Below are positions 17,213-24,582 of a stretch of 42,998 nucleotides of DNA, one piece after another. The stretch comes from Deltaproteobacteria bacterium (GTDB lineage Bacteria; Desulfobacterota; Desulfuromonadia; Geobacterales; Pseudopelobacteraceae), in assembly GCA_021850095.1 (NCBI GenBank), contig JAJZRX010000021.1:1-42998 (forward strand), in the 5' to 3' direction. How positions within the stretch are numbered: position 1 is the stretch's first letter; every line of letters begins with the position of its first letter. The position numbers and the translations under genes are program-made. The notes beneath the pieces are model-generated. The model was not told where the DNA came from. It worked only from the letters and a program-made list of their open reading frames with translations, and did not search any database.

Positions 17213-17386
17213 TCATAGACCCTCGTTTTCCCTGCGGCTAAAGTATGCTCCCAAGGTCTGGATGGCGATCGATTCCATCAGCGGGATTTCCGTCAACTGA
17301 AGGCTGCTGTAGGCAACGGTTTCGGCTGGGCGAAACGTTCTGGCCAGCTCGTCATCCGGGTCAAAGCCCATGCAGATGAGCGCCAT
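17213..17386 (-). pseudogene. Short open frame, possible gene remnant
   Basis: Minus-strand frame of 57 residues from an ATG at 17386 to TGA at 17213. It starts MALICMGFDPDDELARTF. The frame stays open upstream of that ATG for another 47 codons to a TGA near 17520, without a usable start codon, and the base composition shifts from GC-rich to AT-rich there. The ICMGF-D-PDD...FRPAE pattern faintly recalls the C-terminal end of nitroreductase-like flavoproteins. I therefore suspect a 5'-truncated remnant, but it may be chance. No good ribosome-binding site is present. Confidence 0.25.
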
Positions 17387-17455
17387 TCGGATTGTTGCAG
17401 GGGAGGTTGATGTGAGCTTCGAAGCGAGGTTGTGGTCAAATAACAGTATAAAAAG

Positions 17456-17484
17456 CTGACGGTTTTGTCGGCTAATTTTATATA
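17456..17484 (+). promoter_or_regulatory. Candidate promoter of a small RNA
   Basis: CTGACG at 17456-17461, a spacer of exactly 17 bases, and TATATA at 17479-17484 on the plus strand, in a locally AT-rich stretch. Predicted transcription would start near 17491 and meet the strong terminator ending at 17624. Confidence 0.3.
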
Positions 17485-17490
17485 GACGGG

Positions 17491-17624
17491 TGTGTTTGTA
17501 CTGTTCTTGGGGTACCCGTCAGCAAGTCAATAAAGTTTTTTTGAATTAAGGGGAGTATAACGCTGGCCCCTCTTGTTAGCAGCTTCGTCAAGCTCACTGG
17601 TCTCCGGATCGGTGAGCTTTTTTT
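17491..17624 (+). ncRNA. Candidate trans-acting small RNA, about 134 nt
   Basis: This plus-strand stretch between two minus-strand genes (meaB and rluD) has no open frame but is rich in pairing. ACGGGT (17486-17491) pairs with ACCCGT (17514-17519). AAGGGG (about 17547-17552) pairs with the CCCCTCTT region near 17567-17574. It ends in a 13-bp terminator stem. AGCTT/AAGCT (17581-17585 and 17590-17594) could form a competing hairpin with the left arm of the terminator. The nearest plus-strand gene upstream ends at 11278, so the terminator is unlikely to serve a protein gene. I recognise no Rfam family by eye. Hfq is encoded in the same window. Alternative: a leftover terminator from a deleted gene. 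Confidence 0.3.
17590..17624 (+). terminator. Strong plus-strand rho-independent terminator without an upstream plus-strand gene
   Basis: Thirteen-bp stem (AAGCTCACTGGTC / GATCGGTGAGCTT, with two G-T pairs), TCCG loop, and a seven-base T-run ending at 17624. On the minus strand no T-run follows, so it does not serve rluD or meaB. Confidence 0.82.
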
Positions 17625-17642
17625 GCGCAAGGAGCCTGGAAT

Positions 17643-18599
17643 CTACCCCGCCGCCTGGCGCAGGTATGCCAGCAGCTCCTGCATGTCCTGGGGCGGCTCG
17701 ACGGTAAACTCCAGGTATTCGCCGCTGGAAGGGTGGATGAAGCCCAGGCAGCGGGCGTGCAGGGCCTGCCGTCCCAGCTTGTTGATCATGCCGCGCAATT
17801 GTGTGTCGGGGATGTTGTTGATCCGTCCGCCATCCGGGTAAAGCGGATCACCCAGCAGCGGAAAGCCGGCCTCGGTCAGGTGGACCCGGATCTGGTGCGT
17901 GCGGCCCGTTTCCAGCCGCAGTTCCACCAGCGAAACCCGGTTATAGCGCTCCCTGACCCGCCAGCGGGTCACGGCGTTTTTGCCATGTTTGGCCTTGCCC
18001 GAAAGCCGCAGCCGTTCGGTCGGGTGCCTGCCGATGATCCCCTCTATTTTGCCCGAATCTTCCCGGGGTGTGCCGTAGATCAGGGCCTGATAGATGCGCT
18101 TGACCGAGTGGACGCTGAACTGGGCAGACAATGCCTGGTGGGAACGATCGTTTTTGGCCACCACCAGCACGCCGGAGGTTCCCTTGTCCAGACGGTGAAC
18201 GATGCCGGGCCGCAATTCGCCGCCAATGCCGGACAGGTCGGTGCAGTGCGCCAGCAGGGCGTTGACCAGCGTGCCGCTGGCGGTGCCGGGGCCGGGGTGC
18301 ACCACCATGCCGGCCTCCTTGTTGATCACGATCAGGTCGCTGTCCTCGTAGAGCACCTCCAGCGGAATCGATTCCGCCTGCGGCTGGGCCGGCAGCGGTT
18401 CCGGTATCTCCACTTCGAGCTGCTCGCCCCCCTTCAGTTTGTGCGACGGTTTGACTGTCGAGCCGTCCACCAGCACATGGCCGTTTTCTATCAGGCGCTG
18501 GATGCTGGCCCGGGATTCGTCGGGCATTTCCCGGCAGAGAAAATGATCGATCCGGCTGACTTCGTTTTCGGCCGGGCAGGTCAGTGAAATCTTGTTCAT
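17643..18599 (-). CDS. rluD: 23S rRNA pseudouridine synthase, RluD family
   Basis: Isomerises specific uridines of 23S rRNA (helix 69 in RluD). The 318-residue protein has an N-terminal S4 RNA-binding domain (about 14-65) and a catalytic domain with the HRLDKGTSG motif (Asp138), KRIYQALIYG, and LETGRTHQIRVHL. The ATG at 18599 is preceded by GAGAGG; an in-frame GTG/TTG upstream (to 18611) adds four residues and lacks such spacing. It could equally be named RluC/RluD-like since substrate position cannot be read from sequence alone. Confidence 0.92.
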   Translation of the reverse strand: MNKISLTCPAENEVSRIDHFLCREMPDESRASIQRLIENGHVLVDGSTVKPSHKLKGGEQLEVEIPEPLPAQPQAESIPLEVLYEDSDLIVINKEAGMVVHPGPGTASGTLVNALLAHCTDLSGIGGELRPGIVHRLDKGTSGVLVVAKNDRSHQALSAQFSVHSVKRIYQALIYGTPREDSGKIEGIIGRHPTERLRLSGKAKHGKNAVTRWRVRERYNRVSLVELRLETGRTHQIRVHLTEAGFPLLGDPLYPDGGRINNIPDTQLRGMINKLGRQALHARCLGFIHPSSGEYLEFTVEPPQDMQELLAYLRQAAG

Positions 18600-18635
18600 A
18601 CTACCTCTCAAGTCTGTTCAGCAGGAAAGTACGGT

Positions 18636-18668
18636 GAAAAGCAAAGGCGCGCCGGAACAGGCGCGCCT
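18636..18668 (-). terminator. Hairpin terminator after the 87-residue gene
   Basis: Nine-bp palindrome AGGCGCGCC / GGCGCGCCT with a six-base loop (18645-18668). On the minus strand it is followed by TTTGCTTTT. It lies 27 bases after the stop at 18695 and before rluD, so rluD probably has its own promoter. Confidence 0.65.
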
Positions 18669-18694
18669 CGCGGAAAGCTGGATGGTGTTCGTTG

Positions 18695-18958
18695 CTACCA
18701 GATTGACGATTCGATCTTGCCGGCCCGTTTGATCAGCACATCCACCACGGCCGTGCCGTAGATGGAATCCGGATTGATATCGGCCGAGACACGGGACAGG
18801 AAGTGCTGACGCCCCTCTTCCAGCTCTTCTTGAAGAAGGTCAAAAATATTGTCATTTTTGATGCCGTTCTCAACTTTTTCCTTGTTGTACATGGCCACGT
18901 CGGAAAGAATAGCTCTGGCCAGGCGCTTGGCCTGATCGGGATTATCAATCATATTCAT
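18695..18958 (-). CDS. Conserved small protein of unknown function
   Basis: The 87-residue product is mostly helical and charged: DQAKRLARAILSDVAMYNKE, then NIFDLLQEELEEGRQHF, and a C-terminal AVVDVLIKRAGKIESSIW. I recall very similar small proteins in Geobacter-type genomes without assigned function. No cysteine cluster, membrane helix or known motif is visible. GAGGACGGAC precedes the ATG. It follows the HtrA lipoprotein gene with a 41-base gap on the same strand and could be in its transcript. Confidence 0.75.
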   Translation of the reverse strand: MNMIDNPDQAKRLARAILSDVAMYNKEKVENGIKNDNIFDLLQEELEEGRQHFLSRVSADINPDSIYGTAVVDVLIKRAGKIESSIW

Positions 18959-18999
18959 GGTAGTCCGTCCTCATGCGGTGAAGTGCGCGTACCATAGCA

Positions 19000-20427
19000 C
19001 TATTTTACCCGTAATGCAAAGTAGATGCTTGCATCGCCCCGCCGGACCAGAATTGTCAGGTTGCCGCCGGAGCTGGAACGGATGGCGCGGGCATAATCGG
19101 CGCTGGTGCTGATCCGCTTGCGGTTGATCGACACGATCAGGTCGCCGCGCCGGATGCCGGCTTCGGCGGCGGCGCCGCCCCGGGCGGTGTCAACCACGAC
19201 CACCCCGTCACCCTGCTCGCTGTCTTCAACCACCAGTCCCAGCAGGTCGGCCTCGCCGCCTGGCTCTCGGGAGCGCGGATCGCGTTGCGCTTTGGGGGCC
19301 GTGTCGGCGCTGGCCAGGGTCAGATTCAGGTCCATGGTTTTGCCATCGCGGAAGACGACCACCTTGACGGCTTTGCCGATACCGGCTTCCGCCACCAGGC
19401 GCTGCAGGTGGGAGGGATCCTTGACCTCGGTGCCGTTCAGGGCGGTGATGACGTCCCCCTGGCGGATGCCGGCCTTGTCGGCCGGGCTGCCCTTGATGAT
19501 GTCATTGATCAGGGCGCCGCGGGCCTGCTTGAGGCCGAAGGATTGGGCCAGCTCTTCGGTTACCGGCTGGATCGTGACCCCCATGTAGCCGCGGCTGACG
19601 CTCCCCTTCTGGATCAGCTGCGAAAAGATCGGTTTGGCCATGTTGATCGGAATCGCAAAGCCGATCCCCTGGCCGGCGGCCACGATGGCGGTATTGATGC
19701 CGATCACCTCGCCATACACGTTCAAAAGCGGCCCGCCGGAGTTGCCGGGATTGATCGAGGCGTCGGTCTGGATGAAGTTCTCATAGGTTTCGATCCCCAT
19801 GTTGGAGCGCCCGGTGGCGGAGATGACGCCGACCGTCATGGTGCGATCCAGGCCGAAGGGGTTGCCGATGGCGATTGCCCATTGTCCCACGTCCAGCTTG
19901 TCCGAATCTCCCAGCACCGCCGCCGGCAGGTCGGCGGCGCTGATCTTGATCACGGCGATATCGGTCTTCTGATCACCCCCCACGACCTTGGCATCGTAGA
20001 CCTTGTCGTTGGAAAGCTTGACCTGGATACTCTCGGCATCCCGCACGACATGGTCGTTGGTGACGATGTAACCGTCCGTGCTGATCAGAAAACCGGAGCC
20101 CAGGCTCTTGTCCCGCCGGGTCTGGGGCGCTCCGAAGAAGTCCTCGAAAAACGGGTTCATCTCGAAAAAGGGCTGCACGATCTTTTTGCGGCTGACGGTC
20201 GAGATGTTGACAACGCTGGGGGTGACTTTTTTGGATACGTTGCTGAAGGCCTTCTGGGTCGAGAGGATGTCGCTCGGCACCTCCTTGACCGGGGCTTCGG
20301 CTTCGCCCCCCTTGCGGTTCGATTCCAGGTACAGCGGGGAGTCGCTCTTGCCGCTGCAGCCCCCCAGAACGGTTAGCATCAGGCAGCAGAGCAGTGTTGT
20401 CAGTGATGTGCGGTGCATTATTTTCAT
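19000..20427 (-). CDS. HtrA/Deg serine protease with lipoprotein signal
   Basis: Periplasmic quality-control protease. The 475-residue precursor has a signal ending in the lipobox LGGC (Cys24, next residue Ser), so it is probably membrane-anchored; DegP and DegQ themselves are soluble. The catalytic triad is His126 (TNDHVV), Asp156 (KTDIAVI) and Ser230 (NPGNSGGP). Two PDZ domains follow (about 285-380 and 400-475). The start at 20427 is chosen because it puts the signal peptide first; the open frame upstream (to 20565) has unrelated residues. A TTGACA promoter box lies about 65 bases upstream, divergent from the XRE-cupin gene. Confidence 0.92.
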   Translation of the reverse strand: MKIMHRTSLTTLLCCLMLTVLGGCSGKSDSPLYLESNRKGGEAEAPVKEVPSDILSTQKAFSNVSKKVTPSVVNISTVSRKKIVQPFFEMNPFFEDFFGAPQTRRDKSLGSGFLISTDGYIVTNDHVVRDAESIQVKLSNDKVYDAKVVGGDQKTDIAVIKISAADLPAAVLGDSDKLDVGQWAIAIGNPFGLDRTMTVGVISATGRSNMGIETYENFIQTDASINPGNSGGPLLNVYGEVIGINTAIVAAGQGIGFAIPINMAKPIFSQLIQKGSVSRGYMGVTIQPVTEELAQSFGLKQARGALINDIIKGSPADKAGIRQGDVITALNGTEVKDPSHLQRLVAEAGIGKAVKVVVFRDGKTMDLNLTLASADTAPKAQRDPRSREPGGEADLLGLVVEDSEQGDGVVVVDTARGGAAAEAGIRRGDLIVSINRKRISTSADYARAIRSSSGGNLTILVRRGDASIYFALRVK

Positions 20428-20467
20428 AGTATCCAGCTTTCGAGAGTTAGTAATAGCAAACACCCAG

Positions 20468-20496
20468 AGACTAATCATCCCGCTCCCGGATGTCAA
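20468..20496 (-). promoter_or_regulatory. Possible promoter of the HtrA gene
   Basis: On the minus strand a perfect TTGACA (20491-20496), 17-base spacer, then TAGTCT (20468-20473). The -10 box is a poor match, so an activator may be needed or the call may be wrong. Confidence 0.4.
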
Positions 20497-20592
20497 TTGC
20501 ATTGAACGGTTTTCAAGCATTTGTCCGGCGCGGCAATCCGGTCTGCTCCCCGTTCTATGTGCCATAATAATGTTATTGAAACACCGGACGGT

Positions 20593-20610
20593 TTATGTAA
20601 AAGTACATAA
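20593..20610. promoter_or_regulatory. Inverted repeat, possible operator of the XRE-cupin regulator
   Basis: TTATGT-AAAAGT-ACATAA, a perfect 6-bp inverted repeat, lies 30 bases before the regulator's ATG in the intergenic space shared with the divergent HtrA gene. Its place suggests autoregulation by the encoded helix-turn-helix dimer. Confidence 0.4.
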
Positions 20611-20640
20611 ATATTTGCACGCTTTACAGGGGGGAATGGC

Positions 20641-21243
20641 ATGGGCGACATCAAGGAACAGATCAAGGCCTTTCGCATCGGAGAAAAAATCAGGGCGCTT
20701 CGGCAGCAGAAGCGGCTGACGCTGCAGGAGCTGTCGGAGCTGACAACGCTTTCCAAGCCGCTGCTGTCGCAGATCGAGAATCAGCAGGTTATTCCCCCGC
20801 TGGCCACACTGCTGAAAATTGCCAAGGGACTGAAGATAGATATTCATTATTTCTTCGAGGACGAGGGGCATCGCCAGACCTATGTCCTGACCAGGCGCGA
20901 GGATGTCCGCGAAGATGAAAAGGTGCCGCGTCCGATCGCCAACGATGTTTCCCGCCCCTACGCGTACCATTCCCTGGCCCAGGGGCTGCGTCACAAGCAT
21001 ATGGAGCCCTTTCTGGTCGAGTTTGACAAGCGCGAGTGGGACGACACCCTCTTCTTCAAGCATGAAGGGGATGAGGAGTTCATTTACATCACCGAAGGGG
21101 AGCTGGATTTCCACTACAACAACGAAGTATTGAGGCTGCGCGCCGGTGACAGCATCTACTACGACTCCAGCCAGCAGCACGGCTGGGTGGGGGGCGGAGA
21201 GGGCAAAGCCCGGGCGGTGGCGGTCATGTACACCAGGGAATAG
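20641..21243 (+). CDS. XRE-family transcriptional regulator with C-terminal cupin domain
   Basis: The 200-residue protein has an N-terminal helix-turn-helix (about 13-70: IGEKIRALRQQKRLTLQELS, then SKPLLSQIENQQ) and a C-terminal cupin (about 120-198) with HEGDEEFIYITEGELDF and RLRAGDSIYYDSSQQHGW. Such proteins (PuuR/SutR-like) sense small ligands through the cupin barrel. AGGGGGGAA precedes the ATG. It is divergent from the HtrA gene and followed by a small gene 32 bases on. The ligand cannot be guessed; neither neighbour is a clear metabolic target. Confidence 0.9.
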   Translation: MGDIKEQIKAFRIGEKIRALRQQKRLTLQELSELTTLSKPLLSQIENQQVIPPLATLLKIAKGLKIDIHYFFEDEGHRQTYVLTRREDVREDEKVPRPIANDVSRPYAYHSLAQGLRHKHMEPFLVEFDKREWDDTLFFKHEGDEEFIYITEGELDFHYNNEVLRLRAGDSIYYDSSQQHGWVGGGEGKARAVAVMYTRE

Positions 21244-21275
21244 TGCCCCTATCGCCCCAGGCAGGGAGGCGGCCG

Positions 21276-21545
21276 ATGAAAGTGCAGGTGCTTTCTCACT
21301 ACGACACGATTGAGACGGTCAATGTCCGCGATCTCCGGCGATTGATAGCGGCCGGCGAGGTGCTGGCCTTCCGGCGCGCGGATGGATGGGTCAAGGTCGG
21401 TTCCGAACCGCTCCGGGGGGATGGTGGCTGTGATTATGATGGCCCGGAACGCCGCAATTTCCGCCAGAAAAGGCTCTCTGAAGAACAGCTTCGCGGCGGG
21501 CGCCACCATGTGATTGCGGTGACCGGGCCGGAACCGGAATGGTGA
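21276..21545 (+). CDS. Small conserved protein with GPERR motif, unknown function
   Basis: The 89-residue product contains DVRDLRRLIAAGEVLAFRR then GWVKVG, followed by a YDGPERR motif and a basic C-terminus. The first part resembles the recognition-helix region of excisionase/MerR-like proteins (a helix, then 'GEVLAFRR..GWVKVG'), so a nucleic-acid-binding role is possible. This is weak inference. GGGAGG precedes the ATG at 21276. It is probably co-transcribed with the XRE-cupin regulator, 32 bases upstream, and ends at a strong terminator. Confidence 0.7.
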   Translation: MKVQVLSHYDTIETVNVRDLRRLIAAGEVLAFRRADGWVKVGSEPLRGDGGCDYDGPERRNFRQKRLSEEQLRGGRHHVIAVTGPEPEW

Positions 21546-21554
21546 TGTTATATG

Positions 21555-21590
21555 AACTGAAAATGGCGGCCCTGGCCGCCATTTTCAGTT
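21555..21590. terminator. Bidirectional terminator with 17-bp perfect stem
   Basis: AACTGAAAATGGCGGCC pairs perfectly with GGCCGCCATTTTCAGTT around a two-base centre. Plus-strand transcripts are followed by a short T-rich stretch. On the minus strand the stop codon of the Ste24-like peptidase (21585-21587) lies inside the right arm. It serves the two convergent genes. Confidence 0.85.
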
Positions 21591-22841
21591 TTGTCTGCCC
21601 GACTCGCTCCACTCCCGCAGCGTCCTGACCCGTTCCACCGCCGGGGGGTGGGAGTAGTGAAAGGCCGCATACCAGGGGTGCGGGAAGAGGTTGGAGAGGT
21701 TCTCGACCGCGAGTTTGACCAGGGCCGAGGCCAGATCTTCTGGTTTGCCGGTCAGGTCGCTGGCGAAACGGTCGGCTTCCCATTCGTGGCAGCGGGAACG
21801 CCAGGCCGAAAACGGCCCCAGCGGGAACAGGGCCAGCGAAGCGATAAAACCCAGCACGATCATCCGGGCCGGCAGCGACAGGTCGGCCGGCAGTCCCAGC
21901 AATCCCGGCAGGCCGGGCCAGGCCAGCAGCTTGAAGCTGATCCAGGACCCGGCCAGCGCCATGATCTCGGCCACCAGCAGCCGTTTCCAGATATGCCCCT
22001 TTTTCCAGTGCCCGATCTCGTGGGCCAGCACCGCCACAATCTCGCCATGGCTCATCTGTTTGATCAGCGTGTCGAACAGCACGATGCGCTTGACCTTGCC
22101 GATACCGGTGAAATAGGCGTTGGAATGCTTGCTGCGCTTGGAGGCGTCCATCTGCATGACCCGTCCCACCTTCAAACCGGCCTTCTCCATCATGATCCGG
22201 ATTTCATCTTCCAGCCCCTCTTCCGTCACCGGTTCAAACCTGTTGAAGAGCGGTTCGATGACATAGGGCGAGATGAACATCATGAACAGGCTGAAAAACG
22301 CCATGAAACCCCAGACCCAGAGCCACCAGTGTTGCGGGCTCCAGCGGATCAGCCAGAAGACGACAGCGATCAGAAAGGCCAGCAGGAGAGCGCCGATGGC
22401 TTGGGACTTGAGCAGGTCGCTCAACCAGAGCCGCGGAGTGGTGGTGTTGAAACCGTAGCGGGCCTCGATCCGGAAGGTACCGTACAGGTCGAAGGGAACC
22501 CCCAGCAGGGTCTGGATCCAGGTCAGCAGCAGAAAGAAGAGGATCGCCGAAACGATGTACGAGTCGCTCAACCCGCTGACCCAGCGGTCATAGATTACGA
22601 TCAGGCCGCCGAACAAAAAGAGCAGCAACAGGGCGTTATCGAACAGCGAATCCCACAATCCCAGACGGCTGGAGTCGAAGGTGTAGGCGCTGCTGGTGCG
22701 GAGTTTCTGCTCGTCAATTGCGCCCTCAAAGCCGTGCGGCACCTGTGAACCGTGTTGTTTCAGGTGCTGCAGGTTGAGGTGGCGCAGCCAGTAGCTGAAG
22801 ATCGTGATGGCGGCGAACAGGCAGAGTAGGGGCAGCTTCAT
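21585..22841 (-). CDS. Ste24-like M48 family zinc metallopeptidase
   Basis: Integral membrane protease related to CaaX prenyl protease 1. The 418-residue protein has several membrane helices (about 4-20, 66-86, 95-115, 145-168, 172-192) and the zinc site HEIGH at 274-278 with the third ligand in EWEADRF near residue 350. The N-terminal domain has the Ste24 signature region YRIEARYGFN-like (FRIEARYGFNTTT). Bacteria lack CaaX prenylation, so the role is likely membrane protein quality control. The start at 22841 follows AAGGA. The frame is open further upstream over elbB but that part is a shadow. Confidence 0.9.
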   Translation of the reverse strand: MKLPLLCLFAAITIFSYWLRHLNLQHLKQHGSQVPHGFEGAIDEQKLRTSSAYTFDSSRLGLWDSLFDNALLLLFLFGGLIVIYDRWVSGLSDSYIVSAILFFLLLTWIQTLLGVPFDLYGTFRIEARYGFNTTTPRLWLSDLLKSQAIGALLLAFLIAVVFWLIRWSPQHWWLWVWGFMAFFSLFMMFISPYVIEPLFNRFEPVTEEGLEDEIRIMMEKAGLKVGRVMQMDASKRSKHSNAYFTGIGKVKRIVLFDTLIKQMSHGEIVAVLAHEIGHWKKGHIWKRLLVAEIMALAGSWISFKLLAWPGLPGLLGLPADLSLPARMIVLGFIASLALFPLGPFSAWRSRCHEWEADRFASDLTGKPEDLASALVKLAVENLSNLFPHPWYAAFHYSHPPAVERVRTLREWSESGRQN

Positions 22842-22860
22842 CGGTGATATGTCCTTGCGC

Positions 22861-22890
22861 AAAAATAAGGGCGAAGCACGCTTCGCCCTT
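22861..22890 (-). terminator. Rho-independent terminator after elbB
   Basis: AAGGGCGAAGC / GCTTCGCCCTT stem; on the minus strand it is followed by TTATTTTT. It lies 25 bases after the elbB stop and separates it from the peptidase gene. Confidence 0.85.
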
Positions 22891-22914
22891 GAAAAATGGA
22901 TGTCGTCATCCGGC

Positions 22915-23568
22915 TCAGGCCAGTTTGATGACTTCCCGGATGCACTTGTCGATCCCTTCGCAGGTTTCGGAGATGCGGTTGGCCAGCATATAGGCCGGGG
23001 TCGAGACGATCTTGTTTTTGGCGTCAATCACGAAATCGGTTACCGGGCAATCCTGGTGCCGGGCGCCGGTTTTCTCGATTTCGGCGGCGGTGCCGGCGTC
23101 GTTGCCGATCGTGAGCGTCGGGGTCAGTTCCTTGCCCAGCGCCGCCGCAATCAGGGCCGGCGCGATGCAGATGGCGCCGATCGGCTTGCCGGCGGCGGCC
23201 ATCTCCTTCAGCAGGCGCGCCGCTTCGGGATGAACCGCCGCCGCCGCGCCTTTCATGGCAAAGTCGCACAGGTTCTTGGCCGCTCCGAAGCCGCCCGGAA
23301 AGACGATCGCATCCAGGTCGGCGGCCTTGACTTCGGCCATGTCGCGGATGTTGCCGCGCGCGATGCGGGCCGATTCCACCAGGGCGTTGCGCTTCTCGCC
23401 GCTCTCCTGCATGCTCAAATGGTTGGTTACCGCAAAGTCGGCATTGGGAGCCATGCAGAGCGCTTCCGCGCCATATTTGTCAATCGCCAGCAGGGCAAAC
23501 ACCGCTTCATGGATTTCGCTGCCGTCCCGCACTCCGCAGCCGGACAGTACCACACCGATCTTTTTCAT
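22915..23568 (-). CDS. elbB: ElbB, DJ-1/PfpI-family glyoxalase-like protein
   Basis: The 217-residue protein begins KKIGVVLSGCGVRDGSEIHE, as ElbB proteins do, and has the nucleophile-elbow region PIGAICIAPALI (catalytic Cys in AIC) and the IVFPGGFGAAKNL segment. The class has weak glyoxalase activity and was linked historically to isoprenoid biosynthesis. GGAGGAAGGG precedes the ATG. It is the downstream neighbour of an SDR gene (40-base gap), possibly co-transcribed. Confidence 0.92.
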   Translation of the reverse strand: MKKIGVVLSGCGVRDGSEIHEAVFALLAIDKYGAEALCMAPNADFAVTNHLSMQESGEKRNALVESARIARGNIRDMAEVKAADLDAIVFPGGFGAAKNLCDFAMKGAAAAVHPEAARLLKEMAAAGKPIGAICIAPALIAAALGKELTPTLTIGNDAGTAAEIEKTGARHQDCPVTDFVIDAKNKIVSTPAYMLANRISETCEGIDKCIREVIKLA

Positions 23569-23608
23569 GTCCCTTCCTCCTTCAATGGTTGTGTTGTCAG
23601 CGCTTCCG

Positions 23609-24523
23609 TCAGGCCGGGTAGGCGCCTTCTTCGGCCAGTGCCTGTTGCACAGCCGTGTCGTAGGATGTCAGCTGCAGCGGGATAAGGTCGCGGATCGAGT
23701 TTTCACGGCAGATGACCTCGTTGCTCAAGCCTTCGATCAGCGGCATGGATACCGAGGGGGGCACCGGACTGAAAAGGGCCACCCAGTAGGACGACAGCTT
23801 GGGGGTCAGCACCGGGACCGGAATGATCAGCAGGTGCTTGTCCTCCAGCCGGGCGAAACGTTCCATCATGTCACGGTAGGTTATGACCTCCGGGCCGCCG
23901 ATGTCGTAGGTCTGCCCGGCGGTGCGCTCGTCGGTCAGGCAGCCGGCCAGATAAGCAACCACGTCATTGACCGCGATCGGCTGGCATCTGGTTGAAACCC
24001 AGCGAGGCGTGATCATGACCGGCAAACGCTTGACCAGACCCCGCACCAGTTCGAAGGAGGCCCCGCCCGCCCCGACGATCACGGCCGCCCGCAGAAAGGT
24101 GGTGGCGAATTTTCCGGTACGCAGGATGCTGGCGACTTCCAGGCGGCTCTTGAGGTGTTCGGAAAGCTCGTCGCCGGTTTCACCCAGGCCGCCCAGGTAG
24201 ATCACCCGCCGGACAGCGGCTTTTTCGGCCGCCCGGACGAAATTCTCGGCGGCGTCATGGTCGCGGTGCTCAAAACCGGCCCGCCCGCCCGCCATGGAGT
24301 GCACCAGATAATAAGCGGTATCGACGCCTTCCAGCGCCACCGTCAGCGTGGCCGGCTCCAGCAGATCGCCGATGCAGGTTTCGACGCCCTGCGGAATCTG
24401 TGATGACGCTTTCCGTACCAGGCAGCGGATGCGGTGACCGCCGGCCAGCAGGGCTGTGGTCAGGCGCCGGCCGATAAAGCCGTTTGCCCCGGTAATCAGG
24501 ATTAGTTTACTGTCAGTTTTCAT
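23609..24523 (-). CDS. Atypical SDR, NAD(P)-binding epimerase-like protein
   Basis: The 304-residue protein has the dinucleotide-binding motif ITGANGFIGRR (about 8-18), CLVRKAS, the DL-x-P-x-L (GDLLEPATL) segment, YYLVHSM and RRVIYLGGL. This matches the atypical SDR group with NmrA/NDUFA9-like members rather than a classical sugar epimerase. The catalytic YxxxK is not evident, so a binding or chaperone role is possible. The start at 24523 places the Rossmann motif normally; a TTG at 24541 is less likely. Neighbours (ElbB, DUF401) do not settle the function. Confidence 0.85.
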   Translation of the reverse strand: MKTDSKLILITGANGFIGRRLTTALLAGGHRIRCLVRKASSQIPQGVETCIGDLLEPATLTVALEGVDTAYYLVHSMAGGRAGFEHRDHDAAENFVRAAEKAAVRRVIYLGGLGETGDELSEHLKSRLEVASILRTGKFATTFLRAAVIVGAGGASFELVRGLVKRLPVMITPRWVSTRCQPIAVNDVVAYLAGCLTDERTAGQTYDIGGPEVITYRDMMERFARLEDKHLLIIPVPVLTPKLSSYWVALFSPVPPSVSMPLIEGLSNEVICRENSIRDLIPLQLTSYDTAVQQALAEEGAYPA

Positions 24524-24582
24524 GGGGCGATTGTGCCACAACTGCGACAGAAGGCAAGAGTCAAATCATCCTATCAGTATTG

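Noticed and set aside
17536-17542. Seven-T run that could mark a second terminator
   Set aside because: No GC-rich hairpin ends directly before it; the nearest pairing segment is about 17 bases away.
20315-20330. GGTTCGATTCC, a tRNA T-loop-like string
   Set aside because: It lies inside the HtrA coding sequence and no acceptor or anticodon stem surrounds it. Similar strings in prmA and the barrel gene were dismissed in the same way.
19285-20376. Plus-strand open frame of 363 codons
   Set aside because: It lies opposite the HtrA gene, whose catalytic triad and PDZ domains are clear on the minus strand. The plus frame is low-complexity Asp/Gly/Val.
21591-22748. Plus-strand open frame of 385 codons
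   Set aside because: Shadow of the Ste24-like peptidase; the HEIGH motif is on the minus strand.
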